From Cyanoderma ruficeps (taxonomy: Eukaryota; Chordata; Aves; Passeriformes; Timaliidae), in the NCBI GenBank assembly GCA_008694505.1, contig VZDJ01004378.1:22823689-22887688 (forward strand): a DNA stretch of 64,000 nucleotides. The letters run 5' to 3'. Shown one piece after another: positions 1 through 13,900 of this stretch. The position numbers and the translations under genes are program-made. The notes below the pieces were generated by a model. That model made no database searches. It saw only the letters and a list, made by a program, of their open reading frames with translations, and was not told the origin of the DNA. Numbering within the stretch: the stretch's first letter is position 1; every line of letters begins with the position of its first letter.

Positions 1-2666
1 GGTGAGCAGTTTTATTGTGCCTCACTGTTCCTCTCCTGCTTTCTGTTATCTCCCTTTACACCATTATTATTATTATCATTATAATTTTCTTCTCTCAACC
101 CCTATGGGTTTTATCTTTTTTCATATCCTTGTCTCCATCCCACCAGGGGCAGGAGGTACTGAGTGATTTGTATGATCTCAAAAAGCAAAGGGTTAGTTAA
201 AAGAAACAGAGATTATTTATTATTGTGTTTTTATTTTTAATCCCGTCCTGTGATTATCTGAGGTTTGACTCATGATTTTGAATGGTTGAAATTGGCAATG
301 ATTTCAATATATATAAATCTTTACAATTTCAAAAGTAATATTCTGGTTTCCAAAGTGTTTTTCCAGACAGCCTGTTTTGATCTTTTGTCAAAATGTTTAT
401 TTGCTCATCTATTTCACTGTCATGTATAATCAGTAGTAAAATATATCACAAAGGTTTTCTCATTCCTTTATTTTTGTGTATGCTCAGATTATTAGATTTT
501 TATAAAGAGTAACACTACTTGTGTTCATTTTCTTGATGGATTATTTCTGTTGTGTGAGAATAGGAGAATTTCAAGAGATTTAGACGTTCTGTTGATGTTA
601 ACTCATTATAAATCTGCACTTTTGGTTGTTTAAAAGATGCTGATGCTTTTCATGTGAACCCTTGGCCAGCTGAACATTTTCTTTGAAAAAAAGAAAATAT
701 CCAACCAATAAAACTTGCTTTGTTCTCAATACTCTCTAATTTCCTCGCTTTGGTGGAAACAGGTCTTAGTTTAATGGGAACCATCACATCATTGTGGGGC
801 ACTTACACATACCTGGCATCTGAATGTGTGAAAGTGATGGGAGACAAGACACCTTTTTTTTTCTCTTTCCCCACCTGTAACCAAGATGCTGTAAGAATCA
901 AGTGAGAGGTAGGTGTGGCCTTTTGTGTTCAAATAATAGTTATCATGATCAAGATACTATAACAGTCTCAAAACCTAGACATTTTATAGAAAAATGAAAC
1001 AGAAAAATTTAAATCACTTTCGGGAATGGTCTAGACATCAGGATATTCAGAGCATGTATGGAATTAGTTGCTTAGACAGAGCTCGATCATAGCTGTATGC
1101 AGAAGGTCATATTTTAAGGCAGTCTGAGACAGTTAATAGCAGACCAAAGCACAGGATTTTTACCTTACTGTGACTTGTAATACTTCCTTTTCTTTCAGCT
1201 TATCCTATTCCTTAACTACAGCAACAGACTCTCTATTGATCTGCACACTATAGCTATACCATACTATGACAGGGAACAAAAGATTATTTCTAAATACCTA
1301 TGAAGTGTCTGCAGTGTTAATTAGAGTCAACTGTCAGTAATCTTTATTTTTTATGAAATCAGGTGTGACTGTTCTGCGCAAGAATCTTCAGAAAGATATA
1401 TCCATCTGTTAAGATTTGCAATACTTCATAGCATTTAATTAATACAAATCTTATTTTGTTCAACAAAAGTAGAGAAAAATATCTAAAAACCCTAATTCTT
1501 CAGGAAATAACAAATGGTTCAGCTCACTAACTGACTTCTCATGCATTTTTTCCATAGTAAATCATTGTCAGAAGATTGGTTTTCTCTTGCCAACAAATAG
1601 ATTAAAGTTAGAAAGGACACTTTAAGCGGAACTCTATTAACAGCTACATTTAGCTTGTTACAAAAAATGGGAATGGGAATGTAGAAATAGAAGACAGGAA
1701 AATACTGAACTGTTTAATCTCTCTTGGCTTTATTTAGCAAGGGCTTGCATCAATCGAAAAGAACATCTCTGTTTATACTTAGTTTCACTGAACTACATGT
1801 GACATTAAGTGGTTAGCACTATGTGAAATCTTGTGTTCATTTATGTCAGTTTCAAAAAAGAACTTTTTTACAAAACATTTTTACAAAACTAACTATGAAA
1901 TATTTACTCAAAAATGCGGTTGTAAAGTCAGAGGATCTTAGTTTGGTATTGTCTAATTATCAGTAGAATATAGTGTTAAAAATGGGATTTGATAAACTAT
2001 GAAGTCAGCAATGCAATGTCAATTCTTGTTCTAATGAACGCTTAGTTTAAAGTGATAATATATTAATAGGGCATGTTGTATCTTTGGTGTCATTTATAAT
2101 TTAACAATCTAATGGAACCTTGCAGATGTAGCCATAAATGGCAAACTATTTTCTTGTCTAGATTTTTCTTCTGAATTTCAACATAAAACAAAACTGCTTT
2201 TAAAAATGTGATAGAAGTACCTTTTGCTCATGCTAGACTAAAAGTCTAAGACATAGAACATTAATATGCTTAGTATAAATTAAAAAATGTTCCAAGATTT
2301 GAAATTTTTACTTTGCATTGTGTAACAAGGGAAAGTTACTGAGCAAAATACTTCTCCAGTACTAGACAGCAAGTGACAAAAACTGTCCTCATTGGTATCG
2401 AGGTGTAGGTTTCTATTTTTTTTTATGATATTTGTAATAAGCTTGAGTTTTTTACTTTTTGTGTATGTGTGTGTCTATGAGAGTCTCAAGGGAAAAACCT
2501 TGCAATGTGAATAGTTTTCTCTTACACTAACACATTGGTGGTTATCTTTGCACTAGGTTTTTCTGTTGTGAACACACTGAATTAGATCCTTATGTTCTGT
2601 TGCAATACAGTTTCTCGAGCAGTTTCAGTAATCAAAAGCTGATGGACCAAGGCAGTGGGAATAGAT
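1..2666. other. AT-rich DNA without a supported gene
   Basis: All six frames are broken into short open stretches of at most about 60 codons, with no motif I recognise and no splice-bounded exon I can defend. A short ATT-type run sits at about 62-86. No CR1 or LTR signature was seen. I read this as intergenic or intronic sequence. Confidence 0.7.
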
Positions 2667-2713
2667 GTACATACATGTGTGTATACACACACACACACAC
2701 ANATATATGTATG
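2667..2713. repeat. CA/TA microsatellite with one ambiguous base
   Basis: An alternating purine-pyrimidine tract contains an uninterrupted (CA)n core at about 2684-2701, flanked by TACA and TATG-type units. An N at 2702 falls exactly at the switch from CA to TA repeats. It abuts the left edge of the LTR-derived block. Confidence 0.9.
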
Positions 2714-3090
2714 TGTCATCGGCGATGGGATGTGGACTGGACCAGCCGGGGTGGCAGTTGAAATAGGGACAGGAATGATTGAGCAAGCCTAGAAAATAAC
2801 TTTAACAATAGCCTGAGCCAACAAAAGAACATAAGCCAAACACAGTATGGGCCAATCTCGAAAGACCCCAGAATGGGGCAAACATAACAAATAAATAAAC
2901 TCTGTCCCAGATAGTGAACTAGTGAACAATAACATTACCTTATATGTAAAACGTTGTGTCCTGGTTTAGGACAAACTAGGGGAGAACCTCCAAAAGGAGC
3001 CCCCTAGAAAACAAACCTCCACCACCCCTCTCCCTGGGTTTGGGAAGNAAAAAAAAGAAGAGGGGGAAAAAACAGAGAAAGCCAGCAGCA

Positions 3091-3141
3091 GCAAAAAGCT
3101 AGCAAAAGCAAAAAGCTAGCAAAAGCAAAAAGCTAGCAAAA
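3091..3141. repeat. 17-bp minisatellite, three perfect copies
   Basis: The unit GCAAAAAGCTAGCAAAA occurs three times head to tail without a mismatch (3091-3107, 3108-3124, 3125-3141). Decayed partial units built from GCAAAAGCTAGC follow to about 3175. The array lies inside the nested element and includes the palindromic AGCT and GCTAGC motifs. Confidence 0.9.
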
Positions 3142-3222
3142 GCAGCAAAAGCTAGCAGCCGCAAAGCCAGCAAAAAGCCCGCAACAGCCGCCCCGCCCCC
3201 AGCAAAGCCAGCCCACTGAGGT

Positions 3223-3238
3223 GGGGGGGGAGGGAGGG
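3223..3238 (+). other. G-quadruplex-type G run
   Basis: An eight-G run followed by A-GGG-A-GGG gives at least four G3 tracts with one-base loops on the plus strand. It sits near the right end of the nested element. Folding is predicted from the motif only. Confidence 0.55.
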
Positions 3239-3607
3239 AGGCTAGCTGGTAGACATAACAATATGAAACAAAAAGTACAAAGCTGCATGATTGGGATAGA
3301 GGGCACCGTCAACCCAGGACATGTTGTTAACCATTCATATGCAAAAACTCAGAACACAACACTGTGTGGGACAACTTCATTAACATAACTATACCCATAA
3401 TCCTCTTCTTCTCTCTGTAACTTAACAAGATATTTCCTAGCATCTTGTTTCCCAGGGCCTCAGATTGATGCTGACTTCACTGTCAACCGGGGCAACTCAC
3501 TCTGTCCCTGCCGGTCCTACTTCCGCATGCAAGTATGCAGGTGTCTTGGAGCTGGGGGGCTGCAGGGCACGGTGAGAAGAAACCAGGGCTTCTCTGGGTC
3601 CATCACA

Positions 3608-6600
3608 GCCCAAGTTCCAGACAGTCCCAATGCACCCACCATGGCTCAGCCCACAGCTGATGTGGAGGCACCTTTAGAAAAATGTCTTGAAAAAAGCTGG
3701 TAAACACTGGGAAAAATGAACAGCAAGGCAGGAAGTGAGGAAGGTGCTCCATGACAGGGCAGCGCATACCTCAATGGAATTGCTGACCATGGAGAATGCT
3801 GATGTGACCACATGTAAGACTGTCCTGACAAGAAAGAGGGAATTACTGAATGGATGAAGAAGAAAATGTCTGCTGAAAGTACTGACAGAAACACTGGGAA
3901 CTGGAAACCTGACAACCAGGCCTTGGAGCCAGAAACACCTTAAAATTTCAGCTCCCCTCTTCAAAGTGCACCCATGGTATGTAGAAACCTGTGATATCCT
4001 GAGATACCACTGAGAAGGGAAAAGACAACTGTAATGACAACTTATTGCCTGAGAAGATGGAAAACAGTTTAGGAAAACAAAAGGAGATTGAAAGTACAGG
4101 GAATACCATTGCTTATTAACTGTTACAGGTGAAAAATAGGAATTAAAATTGAAGCATGATGTTTAAAGTAGGATGTCCTACATCCTTATATGACTCCATG
4201 TTATAAGAGAGATTTTATTTTTTCTTTTTCAAAATGGAACCTCTCTCTCTCATGCTTTTCCTTTCCTGGGCAGACTGAGTCCTGCAAAACCACTGTATGA
4301 GACCTTGGACTCGCATGGGGGCCACCTGGCTAATTTCACTGTCGCAGGTATCACATCTAGGGTGAGAGTCTGCCTGTTATCCCTTTTTTGGGCCCACTGT
4401 TGTCCTTCCAACACTGAGGCGCTTTGTCCTTCCACTTCTGGGATGGGTGGATTGCCATTTGCTATCTCTTAGTACCCTTTGGTTTTAGCTCCTTCTCAAA
4501 TCTGTCTAAACAAACTCCAAACACCAAACTCAGAACTGAAAACTAAAACTATGCTATCCAAGTTTGATCAGTCAGGAATCGCTTGACATTTGAAAATTTT
4601 AGGCAAATGAAGTAGCTTCTGTAAAAATGATTTAATAAATGTTATCTTAACCTACAACATTGCCTAGATTGTTAAATGTATGCCGCAGAAAGGAAATGAA
4701 GGCAAAACATAGGCTGGGGGTTTTATATATATATTTTGGTCAAGGTCCTTACTTTCCATTCAGTTGAATAAAGTAAAAATGGAAAAAAGTTATCACAGTA
4801 CTTTGCTCCATAGCATTCAATACTCTGTGTGAATGTTAAAGTGTCAGCATTTTTAGAGACAGGAATGTAAGAAACAGTAAAAACATTTGCTTTCATCTGC
4901 ATATCAGTCTTTAAGTAACAGCTTAGAAATCTCAATGACCTGTATTCAACCAAACTCCCTTGACCTTGTATGGAAGGTATCAAAGCATGATTGAGACCCT
5001 CAAAGTAAAAGAAATGTTAAAACCAGGTACTGCAGTTAAAAGCCTGTAATAGGCTTCCAAGCATACATGAGAAACTTCAGACTTGCACTTATATTTTTGA
5101 GATGAGAATCTGAGACACTTAAGTGATTGCAGCAGCAAATTTTAGAAGTATTAGGTCAAAAGTTAAATGTCTTGAATGTTAAATTTCTCCTTAGATCTTT
5201 GGTAATGTTACAAAATATTAAGATTCTTTGTAGAACAGTGAAACTTATCCCAGGTGTTAGGTATTGCTTGAACCTAATTTAAATTCTTCTACATCTGANC
5301 AGTACATAAGGATACAAGATATCCTTACTCAAAAGTAAAAAGATTTATGCAATGAAGGATGCTTGCTTTTCGTGTAACTAGTTTTAAATACATCTCCCAT
5401 ATGCTTTCTTCAAAAATGCCTGCGAAAATTGTGATTTAGTTGGAGGAAAGGAAATGTGTGATAGGGATAAACACTTAACTAACTTCAATTTCAGTTTAGG
5501 TGGAACTTAATGCTTTCACTAAAAATACTGTTCTGTGCAGAATTTTTCTTTTAAAAACCTGTAAATCACATTCATATCATTACTTTACTGTGCCTACTCT
5601 CTTCTTTCCAGCTCCCAATATATAGTTTTCCCTAGCTTTTTAGCTGTCATTCCTCCTTTAATCTCATTCTTTCCCTAGAAAAGCCCAAGCATTCAAGCCT
5701 CAGCTGGTATTTCAAGCCCAGAATTTTCAAGTGGGTTAAAAATTTAAAATTATTATGCCTATTATTATCTAGCAGAAGCATTTTCCAATATTCCATTAGT
5801 TATTTCCATTCACTTCCAAATTTATTCTACTGTCAATACTGTAGTAATTCCTGACAGAAATTGCAATCTTACTAGTAGTGACTGGGTGTTTGAGTGAATC
5901 AACACAAGCCTTGTCTTAACTCCAGAAGTCTTTAATAACAAATTGGCCCAATTTTCATTTGGATAAAAAGATTTAATATTATAATAAAAGATTATAGTGT
6001 TGGCTAAAATAAATCTTGTCATTTCCAAAATTTTGCTTTGTCATGTAAATTTTTCTTTTAGGATCCTTTCAGAGTGCACTATTCTGTCTGATTTAAACAA
6101 GGCAGTGAATTACGTTGAGTGAACCAAATACTTCATTATTTTGGGTCTTTGCATCCTAAGACACTAACTGGTCAATGTTTTTCTTCCTGAAGCTGAAATG
6201 TTACGTAACTCAGCTGGTAGAAGAACCTCAGGGAAACGACTCGGCCACAAAAATGGAAGGTAATAATAGACTTAGTTTATGTCAGTTTATGTCCAAAATG
6301 TATTTAATACGGACAGCACAGAACATAACAGTTCACAACAGCCAAAAGAGCATTTTCCTGTTTCTAAACTCAAGGATTAAATTCTTTCTATCCATGTTTT
6401 GGATTATAAACACAGAGATATTTTTTATATACACAAATGTATAAAAGCCACAAAATTATTTAAACCATTATAAACTGGAGATGTAGGAGTGCTTTGAAAT
6501 ACATCTGTTAAGTAGAGACAGTTTATCTGAGCTGCCAACTATCAAATTTCTGGAAAAGACTAACAGGCCTATGAAGATGTGGCTTAAAAAAGAACCCAAA

Positions 6601-7544
6601 CCACTGCTATTTTGATGCTAATAGTTAAGTGAACATTCTAGGTATTGTTACCAGACTATTTTACCTGGTTTTCCGTGGAAACAATGCTTATGCACTCATG
6701 TTGCTCTCCAAGTGTGTATTCAGTAAAGTGTGAAGCCTTTTGCCAATTTCAGTTCCCATGTAGGAGAGAAGTGGGAAATTCAATCATAAAAAAAATCTTG
6801 CAAGTTTTGGGCAACTAGATAACTAAATAAAGGAAATAAACTTTATTAAGGCTCCCACAGTGCTGAAAAACTGTAGCATGAGCTGACACTGGAGAGTTCA
6901 CATGGATTGCAGCTAGAGACCTGTGTGGGAAAAGTTTAGACTGAAATTCATACTGTTAAAATCTCTACAAATAAATTCATCCTAAGATAATTTATTTATT
7001 CAAGGAGATATTTCTTAATTCATTGATAGAATGATATTTAAGGCAAGGTTTAGACTCAGATACCATTACTTTGATTTGTACTTATGCCTTGTATTAGTTT
7101 ATTATGTAAAAATATTTAATTTTCAGCATTTGATTTTTTTCCCTTTCATTACTCTTAATTTCTATCCCATCTTTTTACTTCTTTCCTCTGAATGTGCCTG
7201 AGACAGCTTTATCTGCTCTAGGTGGGAAAATGCCCTCCCACACCTAGGCTAGAATGAGATGTTTTAAGGTCCAGTTGCACAATAACTGTGTTGAAACTGC
7301 CATGACCTATTCGGTGACTGTAGAATCAAATAACTGGAGAGACAGCAGGAGTAAGCTTAGCAAGTTTTTGTTAGTGAGGACTGGGCAGAGTCAGAAAGCC
7401 TTTTCAGAAGTGCTTAGCTTGCCTTTCTGCCTAGTATTGTACCCCACATATCACCTCTTCTCCAGCCATGAAAAATAAAAGCACTGAGATCTTTCACAAG
7501 GGTTCAAAGACATGGGACCTACTTCTTCTTTCAGTGCATTGTAA
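3608..7544. other. Mostly AT-rich DNA, no supported gene
   Basis: 3608-4020 and about 4240-4500 are less AT-rich than the rest and may be old retroelement remains continuing from the block to the left, but no terminus or coding motif is visible. An N lies at 5299. Open frames reach at most 96 codons and none shows a recognisable domain. Confidence 0.6.
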
Positions 7545-7935
7545 TGGAAACTGCTGGGTCCCAGAGGGCACCAAAGGCCATATGTGTGCTGAACTCCACT
7601 TGGGACCAGCCTACAGATTTGTGAGCTGCATTTAGGCTACGGTCTCAACACCCTCACCTTCTCAAGGGATGCTGTAAGTACACATGTTTTGCTACCTACG
7701 GTTCTGCCTTCTGGCCTGGGCCTGTAGGATGAAGCCTGCACTCAGTTGACATATAGTCTTACCTCTAGTCCTGCCTCCAGTCCAGTCTCTTGCCATTTAT
7801 GACTGGTCTTCCTGGATATGCTGACTTGTTGCCTTGTCTTATCTGGACTTGTTGATACCACCACCCCTGACAAGGACCATCAGACTGCAGCCTGTGGAAG
7901 TATCACTGGCCAGTCTGAAGTGCTGAGGTAATCAT
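7545..7935. other. GC-richer unassigned patch
   Basis: About 390 bp stand out from the AT-rich flanks, with many CCTG, CTGG and CCAGTCC-type words and no long open frame. The left part contains GGGTCCCAGAGGGCACC. The composition is reminiscent of an old LTR or ERV fragment, but I see no TG...CA termini, polyadenylation signal or target duplication. The family call is left open. Confidence 0.35.
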
Positions 7936-10900
7936 GGTTCCTGGCTCATCTCTGTCCGATGAGCAGCCCTACTCTTGCTGCTCCCTGACAGCTGGAATAG
8001 TTTTTCTGAAAAAAAATATTTTTAAACTAAACATATATAAATTAAATACCCAAGCGTCCTTTTTTTTTTTTTTTGTTAATATATTAATGCTTGTACCAGT
8101 TTCACTAAAATATTTAGTATAAGAGCTTAGGTATTAAAAGAAATAATTAGTGGGTGTGTATTCTGGGATTTTAGTTTTTTATGTTATTGAAATACTCTAA
8201 TTGATGGCAATGGAGGAAAAAACCCCAGCTGTTCTAACTATGAACTTTTCCTGTATCTGTTATGAAGCTTTAAGCAGCCAGCCAGATTGCTTGTGTAAGT
8301 GTTTTGAATAAAATCATCAGTATCTGCTAGAATAAGCCTCTCCTAACATCTGTCAAAGAAACAGTATAATATCATTTAGAAATGAAGTGCTAACCTAGTG
8401 CAATATTTACTTTCACATGGCATCTGATGCATAGTTCTGTCATGAAGAAAAATGGGTATTAAAATATCAATACAGATATGACTCAGTTTGGCTTATTTAA
8501 ACTTCAGGTTGATTAATATGTGAATGTGAAAATGAGAGATTCAAAGTGATTGATACAGTGGGTTCCATGAAAAATTCAACAAAGCTTCCTCTAGTAGCCA
8601 TATTATTTTCCAGTATCTAGAAGAATATAATCAGTACAAAGAAAGGTGAATAAAGTTTCCATTTTCTTCTGTTTTACTTTCAGAGGAAATAAGATGAAAC
8701 TGAGACTGGGTGTCATTTCTGCCATCACTACAGCGTCATTGGGAATCTGTCTGTTACTTATCTGAAATCCTGCTGTATCAGACCAAATTATTTGGGATCT
8801 AAATCTACAACCTAGGATAGAAATGAATATTCTACAGGTTATGTGAGTGAGAAAACAAAGTGCTGCATGATCTGGGGCCAGAGTCACTGGGATACCCACA
8901 TCAAGAACATGCAAATATTTGAAAATCAAGTTCATATATACTGTTTGCCATGGTCTTGTTCTCAACTTTCCCCTTTCCCTACCTCCTTCTTTTCAGATTT
9001 AAACTGTCTTCACTTGGCTAGGATGGAAAGCAGAAGTGCTGAAATATCTGATCTTGTAAATCTTCCAGCCCAGCTGTGGAGAATCAAGTGGCTTTAGACA
9101 GTTGGAATACAGTTCAAAAGAGCATCCACAGTTTTTGGTGTTTTTCCAAGGGTTGAGAAACTTTCTGGTTTACCCATCACTCCTTGTAATGTATTAGAAA
9201 GTAAACACACTCTGTCAATGCATAAAAATTTTGTGAAAGTAAATCTGCTTTTGACCTGCTGTCCACTTGTAGGCGTGACTGACTGGCTTCAATGGGAGTT
9301 TCATACAGGGAATGACTTCGTCATCAGACAACTGTACTGCAAATGAGATAATATGTATTAATGTGTAAGTTTTCTCTCTGGAATCAATTACAAGTGAGAA
9401 AAGAAAACTGTGAATTTAATAACTTTCCCATGGAGTGAAATTGTACAACTACTTCATCCATCTATGCAATGCAGTTCTAGATGTAAGCACAGTAGAAGAA
9501 ATGCAAAATTAAAAGATTTGGTGAAATGAAGCATGCCCTTTGTCATATGATACTTAAAACTAGAGGAAGGGGAAAAGGGTAAAAAAGCTGCTACCGCCTT
9601 CATTACAGAACCTGGTTGAGGATCTGAGAACAATATTCTGAGACTGTCCTGGAAATAAGGTGTAAGGATGGCTACCAGGTTTGTGAAAAACAGTTAGACT
9701 TTCCTGTCTGGTGCAGTGGGAGAACAATTGCTTCTTTCATCCTGATGCTATACATATATTGAAAACATCAAGAAAGGTGACTGCTGTGGATGCTATGGCT
9801 CTATTGATGCTGTGCAAAAGTGAGCTACTCTCTTGCATATGTTTTCTCCAGTTTCATCTATGATGTCTCATCTTAATCATATCATTTTGCCTCAGGGTTG
9901 TATTCTGAAAGCAGACTTGAGCCTCATTGCATTCCATGATTTGCCTGCACGTGGAAATTGAAGAATGAATTACAAGTAGATTGTAGTAATTCAGAGTTTC
10001 TGTTCTTAAGTGTTTCTGTTGAAAGCTAATTCCAAGTTTCGTCACCAAAACTTACTAAATATGAAAGTTTAACAAGTCATACTGCTGACATTCTGAACAA
10101 CATAATAGGTTTTAATATCAAATGTGATTAAAAAGAACAGTTTAAAAATAGATAAATCTGCTCAATAAGGTACAGGATGGTTCACATATGGAAACACTTT
10201 TTTACCCTTAAGCGTAAGGTGGAACTCTAGAAATAGTATTTTCTTGCTATTAAATTTACTTCTATTTCTTTTCAAAACTTGTTCTTATTTGACAAATTTC
10301 TTACCTATGAGGTGATTCAAAGAAACTTTTCCTTTGCTAGACCTGAAATGTGATTGACGTCTGAATTGAAATTTAGGTAAGATCACTCTTTGCCGGAGTT
10401 TATATTGAACTAAACTCCAGTGTAGTAACAAAGAGCATTTCTCCTCAAAACTGAAGTTATATTTGCCCACTAGATAGCTGATACTTGGATCAAAGGGTAA
10501 AAAAATGTTTAATTCTGTTCAAAAAATTACAAAGTGCAAAGTTAGACATTATTTCAATTTTTTTTCCTTGGATACTTACATTACAGCTTACTGCTAAAGA
10601 CATGTCAGTAAGCAAAAAATAATATAAAATATGTTTTAAATAGGTGCTTGGATTGCCAGGCTTTCATAGCGTATTACTGAGTAATTGAAACAAATCATTA
10701 AATGGATCAGGAGGTAAGCCTGTGGGAAGGGAGAGATGTTGGCACAGACTGTTACTTTAATTCAATTCTGTTAAAGTATTATATTGAACCTACAAGTGAC
10801 ATTTACAATCAATGACAAACTTACAGACTGAGAGTCTTATTTCTGAGTGTATTGATTAATTTTCTGTAGAGTATATATGAAGTATTTACAACTCGAACAT

Positions 10901-13900
10901 GATCTGTTAACCTGGAATATTGGTTAAAATGATGAGGCACTTCAAACTGACTTATGTCCATAGTTGATAGATTTATAGAATATCATGACATAAAGATGAC
11001 TTGACTGGTCTGTTGTCTTAGGATAACACCTCTTTTTGGCTATTAGGAGTCAATTTTATTGTTGTTGTGCTGTTCACCCAGACCAGCTTGACACTTCTGT
11101 CTTGCATAACCCAAAACATGTTTAAATCTGAAAGTGTATTTTGTTTGCATGTTGCACTCTTATTTTTAACTTCTCCTTTGTATTCCCAGAAAAATAAGAT
11201 GGTAAACACAGATTTTTCCCTGTTCTGCTCCCTGTGTGTATACCTGCCCATGTGATTTCTTACCTTAGATTCACTGAAGAAGAAGCATCCAAAACTCAAC
11301 TTCATCTATGGTTTTAATGGTATTAATGGTATTTTGTAGTATTAATCAGATATACTACAGTGATGTTCTTAAAAGGAAAACAGAGAATCTATTGTAAAAG
11401 AGTTGCATACTGTTCATTTTTTATTTTCTTGTGTCTCATTTTACATTTGACATTAATTTCATGTTTAATCATATATATGAATAAATAAGACAGGATGGAT
11501 ATTTTCAAACAAATTTAAAAAGATATTTAGAATATAAAGGTGTATCTTGAAATTCCATTATGTTATTTTAAAGATGTTTTTCAGGTTTGAAGTGAGATTT
11601 TAGACCTGAATGCATTTATTAAAAGAAAAAATTACATAGATTTATCCTCATTGTAGAAGCTAAGCTAATATTCTAATAAGAATGTAAAACATGCCTATTT
11701 TTAAAGTAACCAGTTTTGAAATGTATTTTGTTGATTTTGATGAATAGAACCGGGTGTCACTAGCAATAAACAGCAACAAATAGCTAGGAAAGGCAGTCTA
11801 TGGAATTCTCATAAATGTACTGTCTGATGATCCCGATTTTTATTTCATAATAGCCTATGAAATAGACCCATTCTTCCTTCTTTCATAGGACAAGATTAAA
11901 GTACATTGATTATGATCTGGCACAATAATCTAAATGAAGCAAGATTGAATCTTCATTCTTTTAGAATGAAAATAAAATCAAATGTCTTTCCAGTTGTCTA
12001 AGATATAGAACTATTTGAACAGTTCTTCAGAACCCTCCTTACGAATTTGAAAGTAAACTAATCAAGGCACAGAAATATTACTAGTCATATGTTGCTCAAA
12101 AACCAATTGAAAGTACAGAAAAATACAAATATGAGTGGGGGTGAATAACTTGTGGATTACTTCCCAGAAGAAATAAATTCAGATAGTTGTTGCTGTTCAA
12201 TGAAAATTGTCAGTCCATTATTATCGAAGGATTACCTGGAAACACAGGTGTCGTTTTTATACTTTCACTTAAAAGAGCTAAATTCTAGTGTGGGAGAGAC
12301 ACCACAGCACAGTCATTAATTGTCTGCTCAGGATACTCTCTGGAGATACGCAGAGAAATAGCTTGAACCTGCATCTGTGGCCCTCTGCATGTTCCTGTAA
12401 CTCCTACATTTTCTGCTGGCTGTTGGGATTCTGTGATGAACTTTTATGAATGTGTTCAGCTGAAGCACTTTTGTTGACATTAGTAATTAAATGTTCAGTA
12501 GACCTCAGTGATTTTGGTTGACTTTGGCTTGGAGTATTCTGTCATATCCATTCTAAACTGTATGCAAAAAAATTAAAATTGTAAGGCTCAGAAATAGTGT
12601 GCCTGATAAAGAGATGATTTCCCATACCAATTCAGAATTTGAGTAATTTAAAATGATAAATAATTTCTTAAAGTTTTTGTGTGTACATATTTATGTAATT
12701 ACTTAAGAACCGATAAAAGTATTTCTCATTAAAGGGAAATACTGCTGTGCATAACCTGCCATATCTTAACAAAATACCTCTTTTTTTACCCCCTGACCTT
12801 TTCCTCACCTCTGGATTTTCTTGAACTGTTTTCTCTTTTCCACTTGAGTAAACCTTTACATTTTTCTGCCTTTAAAGCATTCTTCTCAAACTTGCAAAGC
12901 AGGAGGTTAATCTCGGTGTGAGATGTGTTTTCAGCTTCTTTACACAAAGTAAGATTCAGTTCTTTTTAGTAGTCTTACAGGATTAAAAGCTCACAGCTTT
13001 GGTAACTGCTCCAAAAGTGAGCTAAATGAGAAAACAGCACAAGGTAACTCCATGGATTTATCTAAACAGCTTTCCTCCTTTGAAAGGATTTAATTTTACT
13101 TTAAGTATAAATGAGAAGTGTTTGAAACATCCAAGGTCCCAGGGGAGCAGAAAAAGTAAAGACTAAAACTAATATATCTTTTGATACTGTTGGCAATGTG
13201 TGCAAGAACAATGCCAGGAATGATTGTGTTTGGAGACTGAATCAACCTTTCATCACAAGAAAGGCGTGCAGTCTATTGGTATTATGCTTCTAGGGAGCCA
13301 CAGCTAAAAACCATACCATCATGTTGTAATTAGCCAAGGAATAAAAAAAGATTATCAGTCTATGTTGTTTCACATGTCTGCATCTAAAACAAATATCATT
13401 CACTGAATTTAAATTGATAAATTAAGTAATGGTCTGCTACAAGGCCTAATTCTTCTCATTTCAAAGCAGGATAGGTACACACTACCTTACTCTTAAAAGT
13501 AAGAATCATGTTGTATAATAAACTGCTTTTGGTGTATCTTTTATAAGTAGTTTAGCAGGCTTCTGCTACATTCAGTTCCCAGCAGACAAATTTTTTTGCT
13601 TTTGGAATCTAATTTTCTTATAATCACAAATTAATTTAAGAAAGGTCTCTAACAGGGGAAGCATCTGAAAACATTAATTTCTCTTGCTCTGAACTCTATC
13701 ACAAAGATTAAATATGTCTTAAGAAGGCCAGACTCAACAGGATGATAGTATGTTTCTGTAGCTCAAGCTTTTCACAGTATGCAGAGTAAGCAGTCCCCCA
13801 GGAGTCAGCTTTTCACTAGGAATTGTAGAGAACTCTAATGTGGACATAAGACACAGAAGTGTTCATTTGAGTTTTCTAATTTGAAATTATTTCTCTTTGG

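Larger units (their letters stand above)
2957..3321. mobile_element. 365-bp element with inverted termini, nested in LTR block
   Basis: The left end reads TGTCCTGG and the right end CCAGGACA, a perfect 8-bp inverted terminal pair with the TG...CA ends of LTRs. The flanking 5-mers are CGTTG on the left and TGTTG on the right, a plausible 5-bp target duplication with one mismatch. A 5-bp duplication would suit an ERVL-type integrase. The interior holds an A-rich track, a 17-bp tandem repeat, a CCGCCCCGCCCCC stretch and a long G run. There is no coding frame and no clear AATAAA. It could be a solo LTR or a non-autonomous LTR-like element. Bounds are supported by the termini and the family is unassigned. 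Confidence 0.55.
2714..3607. mobile_element. LTR-derived retroelement block, interrupted
   Basis: The composition changes sharply from AT-rich background to mixed, GC-richer sequence. The left edge begins TGTCATC after the microsatellite and the right edge can be placed at CATCACA near 3607. These give weak TG...CA-type termini but no target duplication I could find. An AATAAATAAA run near 2890 could be a plus-strand polyadenylation signal, yet the termini and composition also fit a minus-strand LTR, so the orientation is unresolved. No gag, pol or env frame is present. A second, younger element occupies 2957-3321. The family is unknown; an avian ERV is my inference. Confidence 0.45.

Noticed and set aside
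8603..8965. 120-codon minus-strand open frame
   Set aside because: No domain, no protein-like conservation signal visible, and AT-rich context with chance-length frames throughout.
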